Shown: positions 1-7,995, counted from the first letter of the stretch. The stretch: 64,000 bases of DNA from Lachnospiraceae bacterium Marseille-Q4251 (GCA_018223435.1 JAGTTO010000001.1:2728001-2792000), one strand, 5' to 3'. The notes: a model not told the origin generated them from the letters alone. Program-made: numbers and translations.

Positions 1-722
1 CAAAACTGTACATATGCTTTGATCTTTCCTGCGTGAAGAGTGCTGTTGAAAAGTCTGAATTCGACAGTTCCTTTCTGGAAGAAACTATGAAGATTCAATG
101 CGTGGTATCTTGTAGGGTTATAATGCTGATGATTGATTCCACCACAGTAGCCATCGTTTGCTGGGCTGTACCAAATTTTCTCAACGGAATCGGTTGTGAT
201 GTTTTTGTCCTTTTTCATGGTATCAAGTAAATTCTTGCAAACTGGCTGGCACCAATGATATTTTCTGTCACCTACTGCAAGCGCATCGTAAATGATTTCC
301 TGTCGGCTATACATGAAATTTACCAGACGGCGAAGAGAAGTTGCGGTATGGTTCGCTCCGTCTACATGAATATGGATTCCGCATGAACTATGAGGAACTC
401 CACCGATTTCTCTGAATTTACGAATGATTGCCTGCAATGTATCAAGATCTTCGTATTTTAGAACCGGTGTTACGAATTCAACTCTGTATTCGTCCATGTT
501 CTCGGTTCCGACTTTACGAATTGGATTGATTGAGCTGTCTCGCATTACCTTCCATTTTCTTCCCTGTGAATCCTGAATTGTTCTTGTCTGGTAGCAAGTG
601 TGATCTGGTCTGGAAGCTGTAGTTCCGATGATTTCTGCAACTGCATCAGCAGCCATCTTTCTTGAAATACCTGTAAATTCAACCTCAACACCGTAGTTCT
701 GTTTCTTTAAAAGTTCTGACAT
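1..722 (-). CDS. Amidoligase-family protein (3' end outside window)
   Basis: About 240 codons are visible on the minus strand from an ATG with an AGGAGG site 8 nt upstream; the gene runs off the left edge. The product has the marks of the ATP-grasp-like amidoligase_2 family, which makes amide bonds between carboxylates and amines: YGVEVEFTG at residues 10-18, CGIHIHVDG at 114-122, RYHALNLHSF at 205-214 and EFRLFNSTLH at 221-230. Such genes occur on phages and ICEs of Firmicutes, sometimes with peptide cyclotransferases, and are thought to modify peptides or cell-wall material; the substrate here is unknown. A palindrome sits in its promoter. The family call is from motifs; the function is inference. 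Confidence 0.8.
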   Translation of the reverse strand, partial: MSELLKKQNYGVEVEFTGISRKMAADAVAEIIGTTASRPDHTCYQTRTIQDSQGRKWKVMRDSSINPIRKVGTENMDEYRVEFVTPVLKYEDLDTLQAIIRKFREIGGVPHSSCGIHIHVDGANHTATSLRRLVNFMYSRQEIIYDALAVGDRKYHWCQPVCKNLLDTMKKDKNITTDSVEKIWYSPANDGYCGGINHQHYNPTRYHALNLHSFFQKGTVEFRLFNSTLHAGKIKAYVQF

Positions 723-794
723 ATCATTTTCCTCCTATTATCTCTCAAACCTCGCACCGTCTATGCGAATGTTTGTTCTGTTGTTTATGTTTGT

Positions 795-822
795 ATATTA
801 CCATATGTACCGTACATGTCAA
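795..822 (-). promoter_or_regulatory. Promoter and operator-like palindrome for the amidoligase gene
   Basis: On the minus strand TTGACA (822-817) and TAATAT (800-795) are 16 nt apart. The spacer is filled by the 13-bp palindrome ATGTAC-C-GTACAT (805-817), which overlaps the last base of the -35 box. A repressor bound there would block polymerase. The regulator is not identified; the small HTH gene at 1181 is a candidate. Confidence 0.5.
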
Positions 823-863
823 TAGTTTATTGAAGAAAATCTCTAAAATAATGAAGAAAAATG

Positions 864-892
864 TTGACAAAATGAAGATATAGTGATAAACT
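864..892 (+). promoter_or_regulatory. Sigma-A promoter for the small gene at 933
   Basis: TTGACA at 864-869 is followed, after 17 nt, by TAAACT at 887-892. The start codon is about 40 nt downstream. It is divergent from the amidoligase promoter, so both genes share about 210 bp of control region. Confidence 0.45.
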
Positions 893-932
893 ATAATTGT
901 AGCAAGGAGATAGCAGGAAAGGAGTTAGAGAA

Positions 933-1070
933 ATGGAAAAAGACATAATGACTACATTAGAATTTAAAACCGTTATGGAAATGGTCGTGTTGATCATCGA
1001 GAACAGTAAAAATAAAGAAGAGGCACTTGAAAAAATCAAGAACCTCTCCATTTTAAAAGAAAATAATTAA
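933..1070 (+). CDS. Small protein, 45 aa, unknown
   Basis: An ATG follows AAAGGAG with 8 nt spacing, and a plausible promoter lies upstream, which supports a real short gene. The product (MEKDIMTTLEF... ending KENN) is acidic to neutral and predicted mostly helical, with a hydrophobic stretch MVVLII in the middle. It has no recognisable domain. Its place between a divergent amidoligase and an HTH regulator suggests a regulatory or accessory role, but nothing in the sequence proves it. Confidence 0.5.
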   Translation: MEKDIMTTLEFKTVMEMVVLIIENSKNKEEALEKIKNLSILKENN

Positions 1071-1087
1071 AAACTAAGCGAATAGAC

Positions 1088-1124
1088 ACCGAGCGGACTC
1101 CGAAACTTCCTGCTTCCGCTCGGT
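1088..1124. other. Hairpin after the 45-aa gene
   Basis: Perfect 10-bp inverted repeat ACCGAGCGGA / TCCGCTCGGT with a 17-nt loop, 18 nt after the stop. No T-run follows on the plus strand (the next bases are ACCTAAG), so it is not a classic intrinsic terminator; it may stabilise mRNA or be a protein site. Confidence 0.5.
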
Positions 1125-1180
1125 ACCTAAGAAAATAATAGCAGGAAGAAAAAAATAAGTCAACAGAAAGTTGGTGTATT

Positions 1181-1381
1181 ATGATATCGTACAATCCGCT
1201 TTGGCACACGCTTCTTGATAGAGGTATGAATAAGGGAGATCTAAAAGACGCAACCGGATTAAGTTATGGGACTATGGCTTCTATGGGAAAGAACGAGCCA
1301 GTCAATCTGAAACAGATAGATAGAATATGTAAAGCTCTTAATTGCGGCATCAGTGATGTGATAGAGTATATACCTGATTAA
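1181..1381 (+). CDS. Small XRE/Cro-like HTH regulator
   Basis: The 66-aa protein is a single Cro/C1-type HTH domain of the short form common on Clostridia mobile elements: YNPLWHTLLDRGMNKGDLKDATG, then a recognition-helix region around residues 28-40, and the typical ending LNCGISDVIEYIPD. It is clearly related to the protein encoded at 20978, which shares the PLWHTLL and RICxxLNCxIxDVIExxPD segments. It probably represses a nearby promoter such as that at 795-892. A structured non-coding stretch follows. Confidence 0.8.
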   Translation: MISYNPLWHTLLDRGMNKGDLKDATGLSYGTMASMGKNEPVNLKQIDRICKALNCGISDVIEYIPD

Positions 1382-1974
1382 CATCACTGCAATAAATAAT
1401 ACGATTTATTCCCGTGATGTTAGAGTGATGTTTGGAACTATTGCAAATAATAATACAACGTGGTATATTTAATAAAAGTCCGCCTCTCTTATTTTATTTA
1501 ATACATGATAACACGAAAAAGCGGCCTAGTGTTATTGAGTTTGAGTAGCGGACTAAATTGCGAAAAAGCCCATAAATAAAGGCTTTGCAGGCAGTCGAAA
1601 AGACCAAATGGAGTGCAAATGGAGTTTAAAAAATATTTTTTTCTCTTGTTTATATTCCAAATTCACCTGCAAATTTCGTGAAATCAGTTATTTTCATAAA
1701 ATATAATTAGAGTAAATAAGAAGAACAGTTTGTTTTGATTGAAGTGATTTTCGTCAAGGCAGACTGTTTTTTTTGTTGCCTGCATTTAGAAAAAAGATAC
1801 CAAAGAAAGGATCTTTATTTTTGATGAGCTAAACTCCATGACACAGTAACCACACTGATGGAGAATTAAAAAACAAAAAAATTTGATAAATTTCGGAAAA
1901 GGATGTCCGATTTTGTATCTGCCAGTACAGAGTATATGAAGAGATAAATATTCAAAACACAGGAGGTACTGATT
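1382..1974. other. Structured intergenic region, possible element end
   Basis: About 590 bp without a credible gene. It holds several hairpins: AACATCAC/GTGATGTT (1380-1387 and 1414-1421) with an inner AATAAAT/ATTTATT; AGTCCGC/GCGGACT (about 1478-1553) enclosing GATAACAC/GTGTTATT; and AAAGCC/GGCTTT near 1564-1583. A partly repeated AAATGGAGTGCAAATGGAG lies at about 1609-1627. Stacked inverted repeats ahead of an excisionase-like/integrase gene set are what one expects of an attachment or integrase-control region, but no att core could be assigned. Confidence 0.4.
1723..1774 (+). terminator. Probable intrinsic terminator
   Basis: AACAGTTTG ... CAGACTGTT (one mismatch) followed by an eight-T run at 1767-1774. 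The long loop makes it weaker than a standard terminator. Confidence 0.4.
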
Positions 1975-2202
1975 ATGCAGAACAAATTATTTTTAAAGGC
2001 AGCCGATATATGTGAACTTCTGGAAGTAAAACAGACATCGGCTTATGAGATCATCGGAAATCTGAACAAGGAGCTGGAAGAACAGGGATATCTGACGCTT
2101 AGAGGAAAAGTTCCGACAAAGTATTTTGTGAAGCGTTTCTATGGGGTGGAAGACACTTGTGAGATTCCCCAGGAAGAAGGAAAGGAATGGTTTCATGCGT
2201 AA
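1975..2202 (+). CDS. Excisionase-like small HTH protein 1
   Basis: A 75-aa protein, ATG after ACAGGAGG. Its core, FLKAADICELLEVKQTSAYEIIGNLNKELEEQGYLTLRGKVPTKYF written in pieces, is a winged-HTH of the kind found in small excisionase or transcription-factor proteins beside integrases: helix-turn-helix at about residues 9-27 and a wing ending in KVPTKYF. It is the first of three tandem paralogues, with an 8-bp overlap to the next, directly before an integrase. Likely directs excision or controls integrase expression. Confidence 0.65.
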   Translation: MQNKLFLKAADICELLEVKQTSAYEIIGNLNKELEEQGYLTLRGKVPTKYFVKRFYGVEDTCEIPQEEGKEWFHA

Positions 2203-2413
2203 GAGAAAAATGTATTTATCAGTGGAAGACATTGCAGAACTCTTTGAGTTATCAGTTTCTTTTGCTTACCGGGTGGTGGAGAGAATGAATGCTGATCTGG
2301 CAAGCAAGAACTATTATGTGATTCTCGGACGGGTGCCAACCCGCTATGTAGAGGACAAGATCTATGGTCTGGAACATGTTGAGCAGTATTTGAAGGAGGA
2401 TAAAGCGGTATGA
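2195..2413 (+). CDS. Excisionase-like small HTH protein 2
   Basis: A 72-aa protein whose ATG at 2195 has AAAGGA upstream and overlaps the previous stop. An upstream in-frame ATG at 2141 exists but lies deep in the previous gene and has no ribosome site. The sequence MYLSVEDIAELFELSVSFAYRVVERMN and the ending GRVPTRYVEDKIYG match its neighbours in spacing, so this is a tandem duplicate. Role as for the first copy: excision or integrase control. Confidence 0.65.
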   Translation: MRKRKMYLSVEDIAELFELSVSFAYRVVERMNADLASKNYYVILGRVPTRYVEDKIYGLEHVEQYLKEDKAV

Positions 2414-2607
2414 GTATGGTGCAGGAAAAAATGTATATGGATGTGGATGATGTGTGTGCAATTCTTGGAGTTTCAAAAACTTATGCATATAGTCTGATGC
2501 GAGAATACAACAAAGAATTGAAGGCAAAAGGATATATTGTAGTAGCTGGAAAAATCTCTACGAAATTCCTGGCAGAAAAGATTTATGGCATGAAAGTTGA
2601 GGATTAG
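2410..2607 (+). CDS. Excisionase-like small HTH protein 3
   Basis: A 65-aa protein translationally coupled (ATGA overlap) to the previous gene and ending 2 bp before the integrase start. MYMDVDDVCAILGVSKTYAYSLMREYN is the HTH; GKISTKFLAEKIYGM corresponds to the wing seen in both upstream copies. Adjacency makes it the most likely excisionase of the integrase, with the other two as regulators or relics. Confidence 0.65.
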   Translation: MSMVQEKMYMDVDDVCAILGVSKTYAYSLMREYNKELKAKGYIVVAGKISTKFLAEKIYGMKVED

Positions 2608-2609
2608 TA

Positions 2610-3464
2610 ATGGGGGTTTACAAAGAAGGAAAAAACTGGAAAGTACAGGTGTATTACAAAGACTGGCGGGGAAACCGAAAAAGAAAACAGAAAAGAGGAT
2701 TCAGGACCAAGGGTGAAGCTAAGGAATGGGAAAGAGATTTTCTGCAACAGCAGAGCCAGGGTGTGGATATTGAATTTGGAAATTTTCTGGAGATTTATTA
2801 CAAAGATATGGATGTACGTCTCAGAGAAAACACTATGTACACGAAGCGATATATTATCGACCTGAAAATCAAGCCTTATTTTGAAAAGAAGATTCTCAGT
2901 GAAATTACGGTGGCAGATGTCCGTGCATGGCAGAATGAGTTGCTGACGTATAAGGATAAGAATGGAAAAGGATATTCTCCTACTTATCTGAAAACAGTGA
3001 ACTGCCAGCTGACTGCAATCTTCAATTATGCTATGCGATATTATAACCTGCAGGATAATCCCTGCAGGAAGGCAGGAGCGATAGGCAAGAGCAAAGGAGA
3101 ACCGAAGGATTTTTGGATGCAGGAAGAGTTTAATGATTTTCTGGAGACTGTAAGTGATAAACCGGAGACAAGAATGGCGTTTCTTCTGTTGTACTGGACC
3201 GGAATGCGTATCGGTGATGATGATGATAAAATAAGACTAAATCAACGGAAACCCAGTAAATACAAGGGGTTGAGGCGATTTGGTCCTGAAAAAAACTTGC
3301 AACGAATCAACAAATTTATGAAGGAAAGGCCTATCTTTTATAAAAACCTTATTCAGATGAAAGAAAATATTCGCTTTTATCTGAGATGCTTTTACTGTAT
3401 CACGAAAGTGATGATATTACAATTTAATAGCGAAAACAGGACCGAATTAGCTCGTAATGGATGA
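2610..3464 (+). pseudogene. Tyrosine integrase, truncated at first catalytic residue
   Basis: The N-terminal half is a normal Tn916/ICE-type tyrosine recombinase: an arm-binding domain (residues 1-50, GVYKEGKNWKVQVYYKDWRG) and a core-binding SAM-like domain (about 55-160). The catalytic domain begins normally and reaches TGMRIG at residues 197-202, which holds the first catalytic Arg. At about nt 3216 family similarity stops: the remaining 82 codons (GDDDDKIRLNQRK...) are unlike any integrase and lack the HxxR and Tyr motifs. The enzyme cannot be active. A deletion, insertion or element junction at 3216 is the likely cause. Confidence 0.8.
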
Positions 3465-3494
3465 AAATCTGTTTAGCTGATTCGGTCATTTTTA
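3440..3494 (+). terminator. Intrinsic terminator before parA
   Basis: GACCGAATTAGCT / AGCTGATTCGGTC, a 13-bp stem with one G-T type mismatch, followed by ATTTTTATT. It overlaps the end of the broken integrase frame and insulates parA. Confidence 0.65.
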
Positions 3495-3516
3495 TTGATT
3501 GAAAGGTGATGAAAAA

Positions 3517-4302
3517 ATGGCTAGAATTATTTCTATTGTAAACCAAAAAGGGGGAACTGGAAAGTCCGCATGTACAGCTAATTTAGCAGTAGGATTAGCA
3601 CAAAAAAATATGAAAGTGTTAATCGTTGATGCCGATCCACAGTCTGATGTATCCGCAGGATTTGGATATCGTGATTGTGATGACAGTAATGAAACACTTA
3701 CAGTTCTTATGGATGCAGTAATGAAAGATGAAGATATTCCTTCCGACTGTTATATCAGACATCAGGCAGAGGGGATAGACATTATCTGTTCTAACATTGG
3801 ACTGGCAGGTACGGAAGTACAGTTGGTAAATGCAATGAGCAGGGAATATGTATTGAAACAGATTTTATATGGTATCAAGGATCAATATGATGCAGTCATC
3901 ATAGATTGTATGCCATCATTGGGAATGATTACGATTAATGCGCTGGCTGCATCGGATGAAGTTCTCATTCCGGTTGAAGCGTCCTACCTACCAATCAAAG
4001 GATTGCAGCAACTGTTAAAAACAATCGGCAAGGTCCGTAAGCAGATCAATCCGAAGCTGCAAGTAGGAGGTATTTTGTTTACGATGGTCGATGCTCATAC
4101 GAATGATGCCAGAAATAATATGGAGCTTCTCAGAAATGCATATGGAAGTCAAATCCATATCTTTGATAATTATATTCCATTTTCTGTAAGAATGAAGGAA
4201 GCAGTCAGAGAAGGACAGAGTATTTTCTCTTATGATCCGAAAAGCAAAGCTACAGAGGCTTATCGGAGAGTGACGGAGGAGGTGCTAGAAGATGCCATCT
4301 AA
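3517..4302 (+). CDS. parA: ParA-family partition ATPase
   Basis: A 261-aa ParA/Soj-type ATPase for segregation or stabilisation of the excised ICE. The deviant Walker A KGGTGKS lies at about residues 10-16, the A' box VDADPQSD near 39-46 and the Walker B stretch AVIIDCMPSLGM near 127. The ATG at 3517 has an AAAGGTGA site; an upstream ATG at 3499 is less well placed. It overlaps parB by 11 bp, so the two are coupled. There is no N-terminal HTH, so autoregulation would need ParB or another factor. Confidence 0.92.
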   Translation: MARIISIVNQKGGTGKSACTANLAVGLAQKNMKVLIVDADPQSDVSAGFGYRDCDDSNETLTVLMDAVMKDEDIPSDCYIRHQAEGIDIICSNIGLAGTEVQLVNAMSREYVLKQILYGIKDQYDAVIIDCMPSLGMITINALAASDEVLIPVEASYLPIKGLQQLLKTIGKVRKQINPKLQVGGILFTMVDAHTNDARNNMELLRNAYGSQIHIFDNYIPFSVRMKEAVREGQSIFSYDPKSKATEAYRRVTEEVLEDAI

Positions 4303-5197
4303 AAAAAGAGCAACTCCCGTTTCCTTACAGCCGCTTGATGCATTGTTTGGAACAAACGAAGAGTCAATCAATGGAATTAGTGAGATAGCAATCGGAAGTC
4401 TTCATCCATTTCCGAATCATCCATTTCAAGTAAGAGATGATAAGAAAATGGAAGAATTATCAGAAAGTATTATACAATACGGCGTATTGGTTCCTGGCAT
4501 TGTGCGGTTGAGAGAGTCTGGGGGTTATGAGTTGGTAGCAGGTCATCGGCGAAAACGAGCATGTGAACTTGCAGGATTAGAGAAAATGCCGGTTATCATC
4601 AAAGATCTTACGGATGATGAATCAACGGTGATTATGGTAGATTCCAATATTCAAAGAGAAGAACTCTTAATCAGTGAAAAAGCTTTTGCTTATAAAATGA
4701 AATATGAGGCATTGAAACGACAGGGTAAGAGATCCGATTTAACTTCTTGCCAAGTTGGCAAGAAGTTGGCGGCAGAGGAAGTCAGTCAGAATACTGAAGA
4801 TAGTTCCAGACAAATATTAAGATATATTCATTTGACATTGTTACTTCCCGAACTGTTGGAAATGGCAGATGATAAGAAACTTCCTTTTAACACGGCTGTT
4901 GAAATTTCATATTTGAGAAATGAAGAACAACAGGTGTTACTTCAGTATATGAGTAATCACAATATGGTACCGTCCATGAAGCAGGCAAAGGAATTGAAAC
5001 AGATTTCAAAAGAACGGATGTTGACGTATTCAGAGATTGACCAGATTTGCATGAATGAAAGTACTGAAAAAGTTCAAGTGCAGATTCCGGCGAAAAAGTT
5101 GAAACAATATTTTCCAGAGACATATACAAAGACTCAGATGGAAGAAATTATATTTATGCTTCTGGCATCGTGGGCAGAAAGAGAGGGTGAAGAATGA
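4292..5197 (+). CDS. parB: ParB-family partition protein
   Basis: A 301-aa ParB/Spo0J-like protein that binds centromere-like sites and works with the ParA upstream. The N-terminal ParB/sulfiredoxin-like nuclease fold includes HPFPNHPFQVRDD, the box LVAGHRRKRACELAG and the DSNIQRE region; then a central HTH (about residues 140-210) and a charged C-terminus. It starts inside the parA end (GGAGG upstream) and its stop overlaps the start of the next small gene, so it belongs to one operon. Confidence 0.9.
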   Translation: MPSKKRATPVSLQPLDALFGTNEESINGISEIAIGSLHPFPNHPFQVRDDKKMEELSESIIQYGVLVPGIVRLRESGGYELVAGHRRKRACELAGLEKMPVIIKDLTDDESTVIMVDSNIQREELLISEKAFAYKMKYEALKRQGKRSDLTSCQVGKKLAAEEVSQNTEDSSRQILRYIHLTLLLPELLEMADDKKLPFNTAVEISYLRNEEQQVLLQYMSNHNMVPSMKQAKELKQISKERMLTYSEIDQICMNESTEKVQVQIPAKKLKQYFPETYTKTQMEEIIFMLLASWAEREGEE

Positions 5198-5328
5198 GCA
5201 ATGAAGATATGGCAAGTAGAATACAAGTCTATAGGAAAAAGATAGAAAAGATACGTGTTAAACAGATGAAAAGAGAGAAGTTTAAACATTTGTTGAAAAC
5301 ATTAAGATTATCAGCAGGAAGAAAGTGA
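5194..5328 (+). CDS. Small basic protein, 44 aa
   Basis: Coupled to parB by an ATGA overlap. The product, MSNEDMASRIQVYRKKIEKI..., is strongly basic and helical (about fifteen Lys/Arg), ending LRLSAGRK. No domain is recognised; its charge fits a nucleic-acid-binding accessory of the partition operon. Confidence 0.6.
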   Translation: MSNEDMASRIQVYRKKIEKIRVKQMKREKFKHLLKTLRLSAGRK

Positions 5329-5332
5329 AAGT

Positions 5333-5500
5333 ATGGCTTTAAAAAATGTACGAAGATATGATGCGAACGGAAGGGAGCTTACGGAGAAAGATCTGGAAAC
5401 CTTTCGATTGGATTCTCCTGTGATTAGAGAAATATTGGCAAACCTCAATCGGGAGGTGACGGAAGGAATCAGACAGAAGGAGAAAAAAGGTGACGATTGA
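5333..5500 (+). CDS. Small ICE protein, 55 aa
   Basis: Starts 4 bp after the previous stop with GAAAG upstream and overlaps the next gene by 11 bp. The charged sequence MALKNVRRYDANGRELTEKD... lacks cysteines or a membrane segment. Small genes of this kind are common after parB in Lachnospiraceae ICEs; function unknown. Confidence 0.55.
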   Translation: MALKNVRRYDANGRELTEKDLETFRLDSPVIREILANLNREVTEGIRQKEKKGDD

Positions 5501-5801
5501 AGATGTAATTAAAAAATCAATTCTGCCGCTGGCATTTATGGTATTCTGGTTTTGGATGACAAAAACAATTATGAAAGTCAGCGGTCAGACAGATTGGTTC
5601 TGGTGGATATTTATTGCCGGATTACCATTTGGAATACATAAAATGCGGCTGATTCTAATCCCAAGGGGAATGGATACCACAGCAACACTTGGTATGGCTG
5701 CATTAAGTGTCATCATTGGAGCATTGATCGGAAGTATCATGATTCCAGTGTATGTGATCAGAGCGATATACGTTTTTATACGGTATATCATTGGAAAATA
5801 G
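5490..5801 (+). CDS. Small membrane protein, about 103 aa
   Basis: GTG start at 5490 after AAGGAG. Three hydrophobic stretches (about residues 11-27, 37-50 and 67-98) predict a polytopic membrane protein; FWFWMTKTIM and WFWWIFIAGLPFG are notable aromatic runs. It ends the par operon and is followed at once by a strong terminator. Conserved-hypothetical in this ICE family as far as I recognise; it could be an envelope accessory, but no function can be read. Confidence 0.6.
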   Translation: MTIEDVIKKSILPLAFMVFWFWMTKTIMKVSGQTDWFWWIFIAGLPFGIHKMRLILIPRGMDTTATLGMAALSVIIGALIGSIMIPVYVIRAIYVFIRYIIGK

Positions 5802-5817
5802 AAGATTAGTTTGATAA

Positions 5818-5864
5818 GAGGCAGGCTTGCGAAAACAAAAATCGTAAGTCTGCCTCTTTTTTTG
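5818..5864 (+). terminator. Strong intrinsic terminator of the par operon
   Basis: AGAGGCAGGCTTGCG pairs with CGTAAGTCTGCCTCT through 15 positions with two G-U pairs, loop AAAACAAAAAT, then a T-run to 5864. Confidence 0.85.
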
Positions 5865-5927
5865 TGCCTAAAAACAGGCAATTCAGGGTAAATCCCTTTT
5901 GCAAATATTAGTTTGGAGGATTTTATT

Positions 5928-6326
5928 ATGAGAGAACGCATTGAAAGCAAGCATGTAACAAAAGAAATCAAAAGTCAGATGCCGGTAATTTCACCTGAGA
6001 TTATCAAAGAAAGAGGTTGTACGTTTTGTCCGTATTATCTTGGAAGTTATGAGAAACAGCCACGCTGTATGATGAAAAATTGTGCCTGGGATGATGAGAA
6101 TGAGCGTTTCCATCCGATTCTTCGTAGATTGATTCCATTTTACAAAGAGAAGATGGAAAAAGCGGAGGAAAAGTTCCTGGCAGTGAAACAGATTTATACA
6201 ACTCTTTTAAAGATGTTTGCAGATGAAATGAAGCAGGAAGAGTTGGAAAAAGATGAATGTTACGGATGTGCCTATGGAAAATGTGGTCCATGTATCGGTA
6301 TCTGTTACAAATCAATGAAAGTATAG
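5928..6326 (+). CDS. Cysteine-rich ICE protein, 132 aa
   Basis: ATG at 5928 after GGAGG; an ATG 15 nt upstream overlaps that site and is unlikely. Eleven cysteines fall in two groups: CTFCPYY...RCMMKNC at residues 31-52 and CYGCAYGKCGPCIGIC near the C-terminus, both fit for zinc or metal binding, separated by a charged helix (about 60-110). It opens a new transcription unit with ssb 13 bp downstream. The family is unknown to me beyond being a typical ICE hypothetical; a DNA-binding role is a guess. Confidence 0.7.
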   Translation: MRERIESKHVTKEIKSQMPVISPEIIKERGCTFCPYYLGSYEKQPRCMMKNCAWDDENERFHPILRRLIPFYKEKMEKAEEKFLAVKQIYTTLLKMFADEMKQEELEKDECYGCAYGKCGPCIGICYKSMKV

Positions 6327-6339
6327 GAGGGTTAAGCCA

Positions 6340-6738
6340 ATGAATACAACAATTATTTCCGGGAGATTGGTAAGAAATCCTGGATACAATGAAGTGGAGA
6401 ATGAAAAAGGACTTCATAAGATTGCCAAGTTTGTTCTGGCAGTCAGAAGAAATTATTCTGATGAAGTCAGTTTCATTCCGGTAAAGGCTTTTGCAAAGAA
6501 AGCAGAATTTGCCAGGGATTATCTGATGCAGGGAACGAAGGTCATGGTGGAAGGCGAGATTGTCACGGGTAATTATGAAGATAAGGATACCGGGAAAAAG
6601 ATTTATACCACCGAAGTGTATGCAAACCGGATTGAATTCGCAGGTGCAAAAATGGTTGACAGACCACCATTCCCAGAAGATGCGGAAGGGTTCTTAGAGA
6701 TACCGGAGGGCATGGAAGAGGAAATGCCGTTTAGATAG
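6340..6738 (+). CDS. ssb: Single-stranded DNA-binding protein
   Basis: A 132-aa OB-fold protein: MNTTIISGRLVRNPGYNE opens the fold, FVLAVRRNYSD and VKAFAKKAEF follow, and GTKVMVEGEIVTGNYEDK plus YANRIEFAG close it. It would coat single-stranded ICE DNA during transfer or rolling-circle copying. The C-terminus EEEMPFR carries a weak form of the acidic tip that recruits partners in full-length SSBs. It lies 13 bp after the Cys-rich gene with its own GGAGGG site. Confidence 0.9.
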   Translation: MNTTIISGRLVRNPGYNEVENEKGLHKIAKFVLAVRRNYSDEVSFIPVKAFAKKAEFARDYLMQGTKVMVEGEIVTGNYEDKDTGKKIYTTEVYANRIEFAGAKMVDRPPFPEDAEGFLEIPEGMEEEMPFR

Positions 6739-6751
6739 AGGAGGATAAAAG

Positions 6752-7144
6752 ATGGTTTCAGTAGATCAGGTGTATATGATAGGGCATATGAAAAATGCCG
6801 ATGGAAGTATCAATAACAAAAATGTAGTGCTGTCAGCAGCATGTGAAGCAGCGGAACTATTCCAGTGCATGATGGCAGTAAATCAAAAACTGGAGGACTG
6901 GCAGAGATTCAATCACACCTTGGAGATGCATCTTAGAAGTGTGGAATGTGAGAAAATCCATGATATCTGTCAGGCAGTATATGGGATGAAACATCCGTCC
7001 AATGAACTGGAAGGATTGTATCTGGCAAGGGAGGATGAACAGATATGCCTGCTGTATTATCAGGTTTTCGTGGGGATGTTGGAAATCAATATCAATTCAG
7101 CTGAAGTGCTATACAAACAGAAGGAGAAAACAATCAATGAGTAA
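6752..7144 (+). CDS. ICE hypothetical protein, 130 aa
   Basis: Follows ssb by 13 bp with GAGGAG upstream and overlaps the next gene by 8 bp. The protein is soluble and mostly helical (AACEAAELFQCMMAVNQKLEDW, LLYYQVFVGMLEININ), with no motif I can tie to a family. Its place between ssb and the replication genes suggests a role in ICE DNA processing, which is inference from context only. Confidence 0.65.
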   Translation: MVSVDQVYMIGHMKNADGSINNKNVVLSAACEAAELFQCMMAVNQKLEDWQRFNHTLEMHLRSVECEKIHDICQAVYGMKHPSNELEGLYLAREDEQICLLYYQVFVGMLEININSAEVLYKQKEKTINE

Positions 7145-7985
7145 GATGGAGTATATGCCGGTAGATTGTCTGCAGGTGCCAAAGGTGCTGTTCCAGATGG
7201 AAAAATACAAAAATCTGTCAAATACAGCAAAGATTTTATACAGCTTATTTCTGGATCGTTTGAAATTTGCGGTACAGAATGGCTGGGTAGATCATAATGG
7301 AGATCTGTTTGTTGTCTATCCGAAAAGTGAAATGAAGAAAAATCTGAATATGACCCGATATGGAGTAGATCAGGCTGTACAGGAACTGGTTCAGGTTGGA
7401 AAGCTGGTGCGTATTATTCCGAATAATGGAAAAGCGAACCACTTTTATATCAACGATATTTATGAAAATGAGATGGAGGAAGAATCAATGATGACATTAG
7501 ACAGAATTATGGCAAATATGCCACTGGAAGAAAGAGAAATTATCATGGACAAGATGGTGGCAGCATCCAGAGATATTCTGAAAACTATTGTAGATATGGG
7601 GTATCTGGATGAGTATGATTCAGAACCAATGGAAGGTGAAGAACAGGAGGATTTTGAGGATCTGGAAGAAGAGGATTTCCCAACGTCTGGTTTTGAGTTT
7701 GGAATGAACCTTGCATTTAAATATCTGCATGAAAATGAAGAAGATTTTAAAAGAGTAAGAAGACTTCAGCAATATCTTCACAGACAGTATAAAGACTGTT
7801 CAAGAAAGAGATATAGCATTATCCTGGAAGCACTTGCTTACGCTATTGATTATGATAAGAGTTTTATTTATGACTTGAGCATGGCAGATAAGAAGTTAAA
7901 AAAAATGTATCTGGAGGATTTTATGGAGGGATTCGATTATGCTTTGTATGATTCACGTTATGAAGAAAACGAAGCCGAAGAATAG
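7137..7985 (+). CDS. RepA_N-like replication initiator domain protein
   Basis: A 282-aa protein. The first 110 residues follow the RepA_N pattern of Gram-positive plasmid and ICE initiators: PKVLFQMEKYKNLSNTAKILYSLFLDRL, NGWVDHNGDLFVVYP, and an HTH-like NMTRYGVDQAVQELVQVGKL. The rest is very acidic (DSEPMEGEEQEDFEDLEEED, about residues 160-182) and then helical. The ATG at 7137, inside the previous gene's end, has AAGGAG upstream. The next gene repeats the same N-terminal domain, so the two are likely duplicates with different C-termini. Confidence 0.75.
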   Translation: MSKMEYMPVDCLQVPKVLFQMEKYKNLSNTAKILYSLFLDRLKFAVQNGWVDHNGDLFVVYPKSEMKKNLNMTRYGVDQAVQELVQVGKLVRIIPNNGKANHFYINDIYENEMEEESMMTLDRIMANMPLEEREIIMDKMVAASRDILKTIVDMGYLDEYDSEPMEGEEQEDFEDLEEEDFPTSGFEFGMNLAFKYLHENEEDFKRVRRLQQYLHRQYKDCSRKRYSIILEALAYAIDYDKSFIYDLSMADKKLKKMYLEDFMEGFDYALYDSRYEENEAEE

Positions 7986-7995
7986 GAAATAAGTT

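Noticed and set aside
892..897. TATAAT as -10 box of the 933 gene
   Set aside because: It is 22 nt from TTGACA; TAAACT at 17 nt is the better choice.
1088..1124. Intrinsic terminator after the 45-aa gene
   Set aside because: Good stem but no T-run on either side, so listed only as a hairpin.
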